A stretch of 64,000 bases of DNA from an uncultured Erysipelotrichaceae bacterium (GTDB lineage: Bacteria > Bacillota_I > Bacilli_A > Erysipelotrichales > Erysipelotrichaceae): contig CAIFEQ010000003.1 in NCBI GenBank assembly GCA_903789495.1, positions 59,785 to 123,784 of the forward strand, written 5' to 3'. Shown here piece after piece: positions 1 to 8,763 of the stretch. A program made the position numbers and the translations under genes. Numbering within the stretch: the first letter of the stretch is position 1; each line of letters begins with the position of its first letter. The notes below the pieces were generated by a model that saw only the letters and a program-made list of their open reading frames with translations, did not search any database and was not told where the DNA came from.

Positions 1-32
1 CAATCTCGCGCATCTCTGTCCTCCCTGCTTGT

Positions 33-1196
33 TCAGCGGTACGACTGCTCGTAGATGGCCAGATAGTCCGCATCGCTGAGCGGCAGCGGATCGGCGGTGA
101 TATCGCCGCCGAGCACCTCATGCACACGCTGCGGATACTTCTTCAGTTCTTCCTTCGTGATCCCGGCATCGCTCATGCGCAGGTCGGCACAGCCGACCGA
201 GGCAATCAGGTCATCCATGGCTTTGATGAAGTCCTTGCCGGAGGTCGGATGTTCCACCCCCATGGCTCTGGCCATCTTGATCATCGGTTCTTCGGCAGCC
301 TTTCTTTCGGCAAAGAAATCGAAGTAGGCATGGGAGATCATGATCAGGCCGGCCCCATGGACCAGCTCGGTATGGTAGCCGCCCATGACATGTTCCATCG
401 TGTGCTGGGACGTGCACAGCATATAATACCCGGCCAGAGAATTGGCCAGAGCCATATAGGCCCGGGCTTCCCTGTTGGACCCGTCTTTGTACGCAATGGG
501 CAGATAGCGGGCCACCAGTTCGATGGCCTTGAGGGCAAACATCTCGCCGATCGGATGTTCCTTCGTGTTGATGACGGATTCCGCGGCGTGATAGAACGCA
601 TCCATGCCCTGATAGGCGGTAAAGCGCGGCGGTACGCTCATCATCAGATTGGCATCCACCACCGACAGCGTCGGGAACATGGACGGGAAGAAGATTCCCG
701 TCTTCTCCTGTGCCTGGACATTCGTGATGACGGCAGCCATGTCCACTTCCGAACCGGTCCCGGCGGTTGTCGTGACCGCTACGATCGGCGCTGCGGCATG
801 GGCCGGCTGTTTCTTGCCGCCGGAGACGGAGGGACTGTAATCCCAGAGATCTCCCGCATTGGTCATCATCAGGGCAATGCACTTGGCGCAGTCCATCACC
901 GAACCGCCGCCCAGTGCCACGACGAAGTCGCAGCCGGTTTCTTTTGCCATTCTGGCCCCGTCCATGACGTTTTTCTTTGTCGGATTGGGATGCACCTGGT
1001 CAAACAGTTCATAGTCCCGGCCGGCCAGCGCCAGTTCCTGTTTCAGAGCATCCAGATAGCCAAACTGCTTGGCGGAAGTGCCGTTGGTGGTGATGATCAA
1101 GGCCTTGCTGCCGGGAAGCTTTTCCTCATGCAGGGTCTGCAGACGGCCGGGGCCGAACAGCACCCGGGTCGGAATATCGTAGTCAAAACTGTACAT
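33..1196 (-). CDS. Iron-containing alcohol dehydrogenase
   Basis: 387 aa, full length for the group III metal-dependent (BdhA/YqhD-like) alcohol dehydrogenases, which interconvert aldehydes and alcohols with NAD(P)H in the cytosol. Visible are the nucleotide-binding GGGSVMDCAK stretch near residue 96, GTGSEVD near 146, and the metal-site pattern QGMDAFYHAAES near 196 followed by HTMEH and HTELVHGAG, which supply the usual Asp/His ligands. The start has a good ribosome site (AAAGGAG, 6-7 nt before ATG). The gene is divergent from an AraC regulator 109 bp away, which is its most likely controller. The substrate cannot be read from sequence; butanol- or lactaldehyde-type substrates are both possible. 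Confidence 0.93.
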   Translation of the reverse strand: MYSFDYDIPTRVLFGPGRLQTLHEEKLPGSKALIITTNGTSAKQFGYLDALKQELALAGRDYELFDQVHPNPTKKNVMDGARMAKETGCDFVVALGGGSVMDCAKCIALMMTNAGDLWDYSPSVSGGKKQPAHAAAPIVAVTTTAGTGSEVDMAAVITNVQAQEKTGIFFPSMFPTLSVVDANLMMSVPPRFTAYQGMDAFYHAAESVINTKEHPIGEMFALKAIELVARYLPIAYKDGSNREARAYMALANSLAGYYMLCTSQHTMEHVMGGYHTELVHGAGLIMISHAYFDFFAERKAAEEPMIKMARAMGVEHPTSGKDFIKAMDDLIASVGCADLRMSDAGITKEELKKYPQRVHEVLGGDITADPLPLSDADYLAIYEQSYR

Positions 1197-1305
1197 GGTA
1201 ATCTCCTTTCTGCAACACCCTCAGCGTAATGGGATCCGGCTGCGGATTCAGTACCGTTTATTAATCATTTCAGTGGTATATTTTAACCTGAAAGGAAGAG
1301 AAACT

Positions 1306-2262
1306 ATGATCAGTCCTGATTACCGGAAACCCTTTGATGCCGCGGTGGAGAAACTGTCCAGTCAGTTCGCCGACCTGGACTGGGACTTCCGGCCCACGCC
1401 GACCATGGGAAAGACGGAACTGATCTCCCAGTGGCTGGGAGATCCTTCGGAAGACATCATGGTCGTCTGCTTCAAGGGCAGAAAGTACATCGAGAAGTAC
1501 CACCGGCAGGATTTCTTTTTCATCAATTTTGTCTGTCAGAACGGCTATGATGTGCTGAGTTCCAAGTTTGACAACCACCTGCACCTGAATGAAGGAGACT
1601 GCTACATCGGCCAGCCCTTCAGCGGCTATGCCCTGAAGATCGACAGCCATCAGGATGTGGTGATGATCGGCCTGCATATCCGCAAGGAACTCTTCTACCA
1701 GTACTATCTGTATCCCCTGGCAAGAGATACCTCGCTGTTTCATTTCTTCCTGGATCCGCATACGAACCAGTTCTCGGATGAGTACATCCGGCTGCACATT
1801 CCGGCCGAAGATCCGCTCTGGGCCCAGCTGTTCCAGATGGTGATCGAGTATGCGGACAGGAAAGAGGATACCCAGGAAGTGCTGCGGCCCATGATGCTGG
1901 CGCTGACCCTGCAGCTGGCGCGGATCTACCGCAGCAGTGCCTCTGTCACTTCAGAGAACATCTCCCTGCCCATGCAGATGACGGCCTACATCGAATCCCA
2001 TTCCGACAGCGTCACCCTGAAGAGCCTGGCGGAGCATTTCCGCTATCATCCCAACTACGTCTCCCGCTACCTGCACCAGCAGACCGGGAAGACCTTTTCC
2101 GCCCTGCTGCTGGAAAAGCGCATGGAGAAGGCGGCTCTGCTGCTGAGAAACACCGATCTCAGCATCGAAAAAATTGCTGAGATGCTGGGTTACAGCAACA
2201 GCAGCAATTTCTACAAAGCCTTCCGGCAGTATTATCATACGTCGCCCCGGGATTTTGTCTGA
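1306..2262 (+). CDS. AraC family transcriptional regulator
   Basis: 318 aa. The C-terminal 100 residues form the AraC/XylS double helix-turn-helix: first HTH around SLAEHFRYHPNYVSRYLHQ, second around IEKIAEMLGYSNSSNFYKAFRQ, ending with the typical TSPRDFV. The N-terminal part looks like a cupin-type effector domain (residues about 40-130). The reading frame is open further upstream to 1195, but the ATG at 1306 follows AAAGGAAGAG and is the better start. It probably regulates the divergent alcohol dehydrogenase. The effector is unknown. Confidence 0.9.
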   Translation: MISPDYRKPFDAAVEKLSSQFADLDWDFRPTPTMGKTELISQWLGDPSEDIMVVCFKGRKYIEKYHRQDFFFINFVCQNGYDVLSSKFDNHLHLNEGDCYIGQPFSGYALKIDSHQDVVMIGLHIRKELFYQYYLYPLARDTSLFHFFLDPHTNQFSDEYIRLHIPAEDPLWAQLFQMVIEYADRKEDTQEVLRPMMLALTLQLARIYRSSASVTSENISLPMQMTAYIESHSDSVTLKSLAEHFRYHPNYVSRYLHQQTGKTFSALLLEKRMEKAALLLRNTDLSIEKIAEMLGYSNSSNFYKAFRQYYHTSPRDFV

Positions 2263-2286
2263 GGTCCCCGGGCGGCGTTATCACCT

Positions 2287-3189
2287 TTACTTGTTTCCGG
2301 CCGGAACCTGGGCGGGATGCCGTTCCTCGTGCATCTTGGCCGCCTGCATGCCTAGCACCAGGGCCACGCCGATCAGGCAGGCCAGGAAGCTGAAGTTTGC
2401 CAGGCTCAGCGGCGCCTGCGGCACATCCAGGGTCGTCGGACCCATGACCACGGCATAGACCGAACCGATCATCATGCCGAGGATGAAGTAAATCATCTGC
2501 GTCCGGTAGCGCGACAGCCCGGCCTGGATCAGTTTCACGACGCTGGCCGCCCCGGCCACGATGCCCAGGACGAACATCAGCAGCGCCGGCAGGCAGTCGA
2601 AGTTCAGCTGCATCAGATCTCTGAGGGAACTCATGATCGGCACATAGGCGCCGAAGATCAGCAGCATCGTGGATCCGGAGATTCCCGGCAGGAACATGGC
2701 ACTGACCGCGATCATGCCGATGACAAACAGCTCAATGGCAAGCACCGGGCTGAAGGCCGACAGATCCATGGAAGACGTGCTGACCTGCGTATTCAGGACG
2801 GTGACGCCGACGACCAGGAGAATGCCCAGTACCAGGTATGCCAGGCCTTTCTTCCAGGGCCGGATGGTCTCTGCCTCATCGTAGCAGACCACCGGGAGAG
2901 CCCCGACAATGAAGCCGATGAACAGAGAACTGACAAAGTGAATATGCTGTTCAAATGCGGCATTCAGAATCATCACCGCAAGACCCATGCCGATGACCCA
3001 GCCGATGCCGAGTTTCAGCAGGTACTTCAGCCCCTTCAGCTTTTCTTCCTTATTTCCGAAGACCAGCTGATTGATGGAGCCGATGAACTGATCATAGAAT
3101 CCCATGATAAAGGCGACTGTGCCGCCCGAAACACCGGGGGCACTGTCCGCCAGTGCCATACAGAATCCATCTGCTGCTTCCTTTAACAT
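2287..3189 (-). CDS. DUF368 membrane protein, PopT-type undecaprenyl-phosphate translocase
   Basis: 300 aa polytopic membrane protein of about eight helices. The N-terminal signature ADSAPGVSGGTVAFIMGFYD and the later FLPGISGSTMLLIFGAYVP are the paired inverted-repeat motifs of DUF368. This family (PopT) is established as one of two that return undecaprenyl phosphate from the outer to the inner leaflet for reuse in wall synthesis. The start at 3189 is chosen over the longer frame (3234) because CGGGAGGA lies 6-7 nt before it. It is downstream of, and in the same direction as, the PAP2/kinase/regulator operon, with a separate upstream region carrying a TTTAGAA-type direct repeat. Function is inferred from the family; the site is seen in the sequence. 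Confidence 0.88.
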   Translation of the reverse strand: MLKEAADGFCMALADSAPGVSGGTVAFIMGFYDQFIGSINQLVFGNKEEKLKGLKYLLKLGIGWVIGMGLAVMILNAAFEQHIHFVSSLFIGFIVGALPVVCYDEAETIRPWKKGLAYLVLGILLVVGVTVLNTQVSTSSMDLSAFSPVLAIELFVIGMIAVSAMFLPGISGSTMLLIFGAYVPIMSSLRDLMQLNFDCLPALLMFVLGIVAGAASVVKLIQAGLSRYRTQMIYFILGMMIGSVYAVVMGPTTLDVPQAPLSLANFSFLACLIGVALVLGMQAAKMHEERHPAQVPAGNK

Positions 3190-3300
3190 CCAAATTCCTC
3201 CCGAGACTGTCGTTCTGCTTTCTGCGATGGCCATCCGGATGTGCTTTTCATCCGAACCAACCAGATCCTAGCAGGCGGAAATGAACAGTCTGTCAAGGAA

Positions 3301-3318
3301 TCTTAAATAAATTCTAAA
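3301..3318 (-). promoter_or_regulatory. Candidate response-regulator direct repeat upstream of the DUF368 gene
   Basis: On the minus strand this reads TTTAGAATTTATTTAAGA, two TTTAGA-like half-sites about 11 bp apart. It lies 4 nt before a TTGACA that could serve as a -35 box. Near-identical sites precede both PAP2 genes (5974-5990 and 45430-45446). One-turn direct repeats are typical of OmpR/PhoP-type regulators, and one is encoded next door. Binding is inferred. Confidence 0.5.
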
Positions 3319-3370
3319 TTCTGTCTGACTTTTTCTTCACATTAGGCGGGAAAAAGCGCCTCTGCAGCGC

Positions 3371-4093
3371 TTATTTCGGATCCTTGTTCAGCCGGTAGCC
3401 GGCACCCCAGACCGTTTCCAGGATCTTCGGATTCTGGGGATCCTCTTCGATCTTTTCCCGCAGCCGGTTGATGTGCACCATGACGGTCGAGGTGTCCCCG
3501 ACATAGTCGTAGCCCCAGATCTTCTCCATCAGCTGTTCCCGGCTGAAGACGATATTGGGATGCTGGGCCAGGAACTTCAGCAGTTCAAATTCCCGGTTGG
3601 CCAGGTGGATCTCCTGGTCTTTTCGGAAGACCCGCCAGCTGTCGGGCTGAATACGCAGATCCCCGATCTGGATTTCCGGCACCGCTTCCGCTGCCGTCCT
3701 GTCCCGCTGACTTTCCTTGAGTCGGCGGTACTGGCGCAGGTTGGCCTGCACCCGGGCGGTCAGTTCCATGGGATCAAAAGGCTTGGGGATATAGTCATCC
3801 GCACCCGTATTGAAGCCCCGCACCTTGTCCACCGATTCATTGCGGGCGGTCACCATCAGGATGGGCAGATCATAGCGCTCCCGGATTTCCCGGCAGATCT
3901 CATAGCCGTTCTTCCCCGGCAGCATCACATCGAGGAGCACGAGGTCGCAGGGATGTTCCTCCATATAGGACAGCACCCCTTTCCCGTCCGTCAGCACCAC
4001 GGTATCATAGCCGGCCGACTGCAGATAGGTCTCCTCGATCATGCTGATATCCGCATCATCTTCCACGATCAGGATTCTGTCCTTCTTGCTCAT
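3371..4093 (-). CDS. OmpR-family DNA-binding response regulator
   Basis: 240 aa. Receiver domain at residues 1-120 with the acidic pair E11/D12-D13, phosphoacceptor D55 in LVLLDVMLPG, the conserved T in LMVTAR and K in YIPKPFDP. A winged-helix OmpR-type output domain follows at about 140-236 (VFSREQLMEKIWGYDYVGDTSTVMVHINRLREKI region). The gene overlaps the end of its partner kinase by 38 bp, so the two are translationally coupled. The adjacent PAP2 and DUF368 genes share a direct-repeat motif that fits this class of regulator, so control of lipid-carrier recycling is a reasonable inference. The stimulus is unknown. Confidence 0.93.
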   Translation of the reverse strand: MSKKDRILIVEDDADISMIEETYLQSAGYDTVVLTDGKGVLSYMEEHPCDLVLLDVMLPGKNGYEICREIRERYDLPILMVTARNESVDKVRGFNTGADDYIPKPFDPMELTARVQANLRQYRRLKESQRDRTAAEAVPEIQIGDLRIQPDSWRVFRKDQEIHLANREFELLKFLAQHPNIVFSREQLMEKIWGYDYVGDTSTVMVHINRLREKIEEDPQNPKILETVWGAGYRLNKDPK

Positions 4094-5327
4094 GCTCTTC
4101 CGCCTCCTTCAGCGTGATCCTGACAGCCAGTCCGCCAAAGCCCTCATGATGACTGTCCATATCGGCACTGACCTGGCCGCCCATGGCGGCACAGAGATGT
4201 CTGACAATATAGAGACCCAGACCGCTGCCGTCCTTGCGGCCGCGGGATTCATCCACCCGGTAGAATTCCTCGAAGATGCGCTCCAGCTTTTCCTTCGGCA
4301 CGCCCCGGCCGTTATCCTGCAGAATCAGTTCCTGCTGACCGTCTTTTTCCTGCAGGGCAACCAGCATCCTTAAAGGGGTCACGCCGGCATACTTCCGGCT
4401 GTTGGTCAGAACGTTGTCCAGGATGCGCTGCAGGGCATCCGGGTCGGCCTGCACCGGCGGCAGAGACTGCTCCGGCAGGTCACACACAAATTCTACATCC
4501 GCATAGTCCGGCAGTTCCTTCTTGGCATGGCAGTAGTTGCGCAGATATGCAGCCAGATCCAGCGGCTGGACTTTGACCGGAATCCCGCCGGTTTCCAGCC
4601 TGGAGAAATAGAACAGCTCACTGAGCAGCTTGTCCATCTCGCCGCTGCGCCGGTAGGCTGCCTGCAGGAATTTCTTCTGCCGGTCCGGTTCTTTGACCAC
4701 CCCGTCCAGGATGGCCTTCACCGAACCCCGGATGGCAGTCAGCGGACTTCTCAGATCATGCGAGATGCCGGCAATCATTTCCTGCCGGGCCTTCTCATAG
4801 CTGGCATTCCTGTCCCGTTCTTCCTGCAGGTGCTGCTGCATGCCGTTGAAGGCCGTGCAGACCTGTTCAAACTCCGTATCTCCTTCGTAGACGATCGGGA
4901 CAGAGAAGTCTCCTTCCCTGACCCGGCTAGCGCCCTGTTCCAGCAGTTCCAGCGGCTGCATGATCTTCTGGCTCAGAACCCGGGTAAAGCCCCGGCTGAC
5001 CAGGATCAGAGTCAGGACTGACAGCACGGCAAAGACAACGGTCATGACGAGGAAGAGATTGTTATGCACCGTCAGATCTTCAATCAGTTTCTCAGCCTCG
5101 GCTCCGGCCAGGCGGCTGCCGAGCATGGTCTGCAGGATCTTCTCTTCCCGATCCCAGTAGATCTTTACACAGACGACACCGATCACTGCCCAGATGGCAA
5201 TGGTGACCAGGATCATCACGGTATTGGTGCGGAAGAGCCGGCTTTTCACCGAACCCTGGCGGTGATGTTTATGATCCCAGGCCTGCAGTTTCCCGGTGAT
5301 CCACTGCTTTGCTTTTCCAGCTGTCAT
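4056..5327 (-). CDS. Sensor histidine kinase
   Basis: 423 aa, with two predicted transmembrane helices (about residues 35-57 and 90-112) enclosing only a short external loop of about 30 residues, as in intramembrane-sensing kinases. Then come a HAMP linker, the HisKA box GISHDLRSPLTAIRGS with the phosphoacceptor His, the N box (NVLTNSRKYAG), the G1 box (DNGRGVPKEKLERIFEEF) and the G2 box (DGSGLGLYIVRHL). It overlaps the response-regulator gene downstream and follows the PAP2 gene by 26 bp, giving a PAP2-kinase-regulator operon. Small-loop kinases of this kind in Firmicutes often respond to cell-envelope stress; that role here is inference. Confidence 0.92.
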   Translation of the reverse strand: MTAGKAKQWITGKLQAWDHKHHRQGSVKSRLFRTNTVMILVTIAIWAVIGVVCVKIYWDREEKILQTMLGSRLAGAEAEKLIEDLTVHNNLFLVMTVVFAVLSVLTLILVSRGFTRVLSQKIMQPLELLEQGASRVREGDFSVPIVYEGDTEFEQVCTAFNGMQQHLQEERDRNASYEKARQEMIAGISHDLRSPLTAIRGSVKAILDGVVKEPDRQKKFLQAAYRRSGEMDKLLSELFYFSRLETGGIPVKVQPLDLAAYLRNYCHAKKELPDYADVEFVCDLPEQSLPPVQADPDALQRILDNVLTNSRKYAGVTPLRMLVALQEKDGQQELILQDNGRGVPKEKLERIFEEFYRVDESRGRKDGSGLGLYIVRHLCAAMGGQVSADMDSHHEGFGGLAVRITLKEAEEHEQEGQNPDRGR

Positions 5328-5353
5328 GGCTTTTCACCCGTTTTCCTTCCTGT

Positions 5354-5890
5354 TTATGCGGAGACTTCCTGCAGCTGCTTTCGGACCGCATAGTGCTGGA
5401 AGATCCGGCTGGCAGCCCAGCTGCAGAAGACCCCGACCAGGATGCCCATCAGGATGTCGCTTGGATAGTGGACATAGAGATACAGACGCGAGAAGGCAAT
5501 CAGGCAGGCAAAGACAAGAGCCGGAATTCTCCAGCGCTTGTAGATACCGGAACGCCAGAATGCCGTCGCTGCTGCAAAAGAGAGACCGGTATGACCGGAG
5601 GGAAAGGAATAGTCCGTCGGTCTGCTGATGAGCAGAGCCACAGACGGATTCACATCGCAGGGCCGGATCCTCTGAAAGGCGTTTTTCATCACCAGATTGC
5701 AGAGAATCACTTCCAGGCCAATGGCGGTCAGGATCATCCACCCTGCCTGGCGGGTGTTTTTCCGCATGAGCAGGAACGCCGCAAGCACGAACCAGACAAA
5801 CAGTCCGTTCGAGATCGCCGGCATCAGCACATCCAGCAGGGGACTGCGGATGGACTGAATCGCATTCAGGATCTGTATTTCTATGCTCAT
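5354..5890 (-). CDS. PAP2 superfamily membrane phosphatase (copy 1)
   Basis: 178 aa with about five membrane helices. The three phosphatase motifs are present: KNAFQRIRPC (KxxxxxxRP), PSGHTG (central PSGH) and SRLYLYVHYPSD (SRxxxxxHxxxD). The family removes a phosphate from lipid pyrophosphates or phosphates at the outer membrane face; BcrC/PgpB members recycle undecaprenyl pyrophosphate. The ATG at 5890 is preferred because GGAGG lies just before it; the longer TTG frame begins inside that ribosome site. First gene of the operon with the kinase and regulator. A close paralogue lies at 44825-45364. The undecaprenyl-pyrophosphate substrate is inferred from the DUF368 neighbour. Confidence 0.9.
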   Translation of the reverse strand: MSIEIQILNAIQSIRSPLLDVLMPAISNGLFVWFVLAAFLLMRKNTRQAGWMILTAIGLEVILCNLVMKNAFQRIRPCDVNPSVALLISRPTDYSFPSGHTGLSFAAATAFWRSGIYKRWRIPALVFACLIAFSRLYLYVHYPSDILMGILVGVFCSWAASRIFQHYAVRKQLQEVSA

Positions 5891-5950
5891 ATCGTTTCTA
5901 TTATCCTCCAATCGGAAACGTTAAAGGTACGTAATGAATATATCGGACAA

Positions 5951-5990
5951 GTATTAACAGACGTTTCCGAACTGCTGAACAATTTCTAAA
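5951..5990 (-). promoter_or_regulatory. Candidate promoter with direct repeat for the PAP2-kinase-regulator operon
   Basis: The minus strand carries TTTAGAAATTGTTCAGC (5990-5974). Its second half, TTCAGC, is followed after 17 nt by TAATAC (5956-5951), a -35/-10 spacing with a poor -35, as expected when an activator sits there. The PAP2 paralogue at 45 kb has the same layout (TTCAGA, 17 nt, TTATGA). Seen in sequence; activation is inferred. Confidence 0.5.
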
Positions 5991-6221
5991 CTCTGTAGAA
6001 AATACTTTTAACATAAAATTATTCATACGTAATACATCTTAAAAAATTATTGCGATTATCAAAATCAACATAGAACGCTTACGGCGGAGCGTCGGACGCA
6101 GTGCGACGGTTCTAACTGGTACCGCGTCGGCGGAAAATTTGGTACCGCGACGGCGGCTGACTGGTACCGATGAAGACTGAAAGAGGCGATCCCGTGCAGA
6201 TCGCCTTTAATGGTTAATGAT

Positions 6222-6887
6222 TTATTGCTGTACTTTGCTTTCCCTGATACGGTTCAGCTCTGCCGGGATATCAACTTCTCTCATGGAATCACCTTGAATC
6301 TCAAATTCATATGCCCTCGCTGAGATGCGGTTGATGATGGCATCTGCCAGGCTCGGAGCGATACTGCTGAGACGTGTATACATTTCTTCCTTCATGAGCT
6401 GTGAGCAGATAATAAAGGAACGTGGCTTATTACCCCTGGGCTGGCTGCTGAAGAGGTGGTAAAGATATTCAACATCTCTTTGAGTGACGCTTGTGAGCAG
6501 AAAGTCATCCATGATAATCAGGTTGGTATTTGCCACGCTCTTTATATATTTGACATATCTGCCGCGTTTTTCTGCGGCTGCACATTCTTCAAGAAACTCA
6601 GCCATTGTAAAGTAACGCGCAGTGTATTGATGTTCACATGCGTTATTGCCGAAAGCACACGAGAAAAAAGTCTTACCACAGCCAGTTGCTGAAATCATCA
6701 GAACATTTCTGCTTTTTTCGATATAAGTGTTTGTCTTAAGAAGGTCGACCAATGGCGCATTAATATGCCGATCCGGCTGATAAAGAATATCCGCAAGATC
6801 CGCTGTCGGAAAGAAAAACTTAGCTCTGTGTTTGTATCGGGCAGCTGCGCTGTTCTGATTACTTAGTTCCTGTGCTGATGATATCTG
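6222..6887 (-). pseudogene. IstB-like ATPase of the IS21 element, 5'-truncated
   Basis: IstB is the AAA+ helper ATPase that assists the IstA transposase. The Walker A motif SATGCGKTFF, the Walker B-like NLIIMDDFL and the IstB-typical C-terminal ICSQ/RISARAYEFEI pattern are visible. A TTG at 6752 begins 176 residues, but the frame is open to about 6900, and the stretch AKFFFPTADLADILYQPDRHINAPL upstream of the TTG matches the family; a real start must therefore lie higher. Even so, the region before it is about 40-50 residues shorter than in typical IstB, suggesting an internal deletion. The start given is approximate. Confidence 0.65.
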
Positions 6888-6901
6888 GCAGGCTGGCAGT
6901 A

Positions 6902-8482
6902 TTACTTCTTCTTGGCATAATACTCAGCTCCTCTCACACGGGATTTTTCCTCATGTGGTTTTATCTCATTTGTTTCTCTTTTTTCCGTAAGATCTTGTCC
7001 GGCATATAGAATTGCTTTAATATTTCTGTAGGTTGGACGCCTGAAATGTTTCAACCCAAGCTGGCATGCCCGTTCTACTCTTGGCCGAGAGTATGAGTCT
7101 GCCAGTTTTAATAATGAAATTACACTGTTGTAATAGCGCTGTTCAGCACCGCCATAACGGAAGATCCGGTCGACAACCTCATAGGTGTTCGGGCCATATT
7201 CCCGTGCCCAGTTCTTCAGGCGGTCGCTGTTCCAGCTGCCGTAATTATTACTGTAAGGCGGCAGATGATCATGATCGATATCATACTGTCCGATTCTTCC
7301 ATAGATCAGATGGTGGCTGTACAGTTTATCATTTCCGGCATAGATATCAATCCGGTCATTGTAAATCCGCAGTGTAACTGTTTCACCAATGTAGTGCTAA
7401 GGAACGGAATAATAATTCTTTGCGTAGCTGATACAGCAGTTGCTTTGAACCTTAGCCATCTTTTTGGTGAAGTATTCATAGGGCACTGCCGGTACGGGAA
7501 TCATTTCCTTCTTCTCATACTGCAGATAAGTGCTGATGCGGCTTCCTTCTTTTTTCTGAAATGGGCGTGCATTGAAGATATCCAGCTGACGGCGTACTTC
7601 CGCATTGTATTCTTCCAGTGAAAAACATTGAAAGTTTCGCAGCTTGGCTAAGATATGTGTCTCAAATGCACGTACTGCATTTTCAACATGTCCTTTGTCA
7701 TCAGGCTCTCTCACGCGTGCCGGGGAGATAATGATTCCGTAATAGTTTGCGAACGCTTCATAATCCTGCTGAAGAATCACATCACCGGTTCTTGGATGTT
7801 TGATAACACCTGTTTTCAGGTTGTCACAGATCAATACACGAGTGATGCCTCCAAAATAGTCATACATGTGGACATGCGCTGTAATCCAGTTTGGAAGCTT
7901 CATATCCGCAAAGGCTTCGGCATATCCATAACCGCTGAATGGAAGAATACCGACAAACAGACATGCATTCTGTTCTTCTCCTGTATCCGAATCTGTCCAT
8001 CTGGCCGGCTCGCCTGCCCAGTCAACTTCAGATTCCTCTCCGGGTTTATGGTTGATCACTTCAGAAAATGACTTCTTCTTCAGATGTTCGTTCAGATGCA
8101 CTTTGAACTGTGTCAGCTGCAGTGGAATCATTCCTGCACGTTCGCACTCTTCTACATATTCTTCATGCAGAAGTGCTTTTGTGACACCTGGTTTCAGAAG
8201 CTCCTGACAATAGAAGTCATAGTCCGGCTCAGCGTAAAGCTTCCCGGGCTTCATTTCAGGTTTCGGCATATCCTGACGCCTGAACATCTTCTTCTGCTCT
8301 GCTTCACTCATCTCTGCAATGTCAGCCACAGTCCATCCGTTTGCGATCATCTTCGACGATATGACTGATACCAGATTTTTTGATACATGGCAGGCCGTCG
8401 CAACTTGCCGCTGTGATAATCTGCCTGTATCCAGATAGCGTGCGACCTGCAGAATCTTTGATTCCTCAGATACTTTTGACAT
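6902..8482 (-). pseudogene. IstA-like transposase interrupted by an amber codon
   Basis: The N-terminal helix-turn-helix (LSQRQVATACHVSKNLVSVI) and DDE catalytic core are intact: SEVDWAG (first D), VLICDNLKTG (second D) and KGHVENAVRAFE (E). Translation stops at TAG (7397-7399) after 361 residues ending YYSVP. The same frame then continues through sensible IstA-like sequence (HYIGETVTLRIYNDRI and on) to a natural TAA at 6902, for about 526 codons in all. A single-base nonsense mutation therefore removes the C-terminal third. A truncated product, readthrough, or a sequence error cannot be separated by reading alone. Confidence 0.75.
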
Positions 8483-8763
8483 AAACTTGTCTCTCTTTCT
8501 ATGACGGAAAAGGGCTGCACGGTTGCTCTATCCGTCCAGCCCAATCATAGAATTGATTCGTTTATGCTTCGCCGTTAAATGCGGTACTGTTTAAATCCGT
8601 CGCAGCGGTACCAGAACTGCCGTCGTTCTAACCGTCGACGCGGTACCAAAATCGCCGTCGTGGTGCGTCCGCTTCGCCGCCGTTTGCGTAGAAAACAGAA
8701 AATAGATAAATAGTTGCTACATGACATTCTTCGATGCATTTAATTTATTAAGAACGTACTTTT

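Larger units (their letters stand above)
6074..8690. mobile_element. Decayed IS21-like insertion sequence
   Basis: Two minus-strand genes in istA-istB order lie between inverted terminal regions. The left end (about 6081-6175) and the reverse complement of the right end (about 8590-8690) share an ACGGCGG/CGGACGCA start and repeated copies of GGTACCGCG(T/A)CG(G/A)CGG, the multiple-terminal-repeat layout of IS21. The outermost bases and target duplication could not be fixed, so the limits are approximate. istA has an internal amber codon and istB seems to lack its usual N-terminal part. It sits between the PAP2 operon promoter and the leader-distal end of the CRISPR array. Confidence 0.75.

Noticed and set aside
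6050..8700. Exact TG...CA ends and target duplication for the IS21-like element
   Set aside because: Candidate TG/CA pairs did not align at equal distance from the inner terminal repeats and no matching flanking duplication was found.
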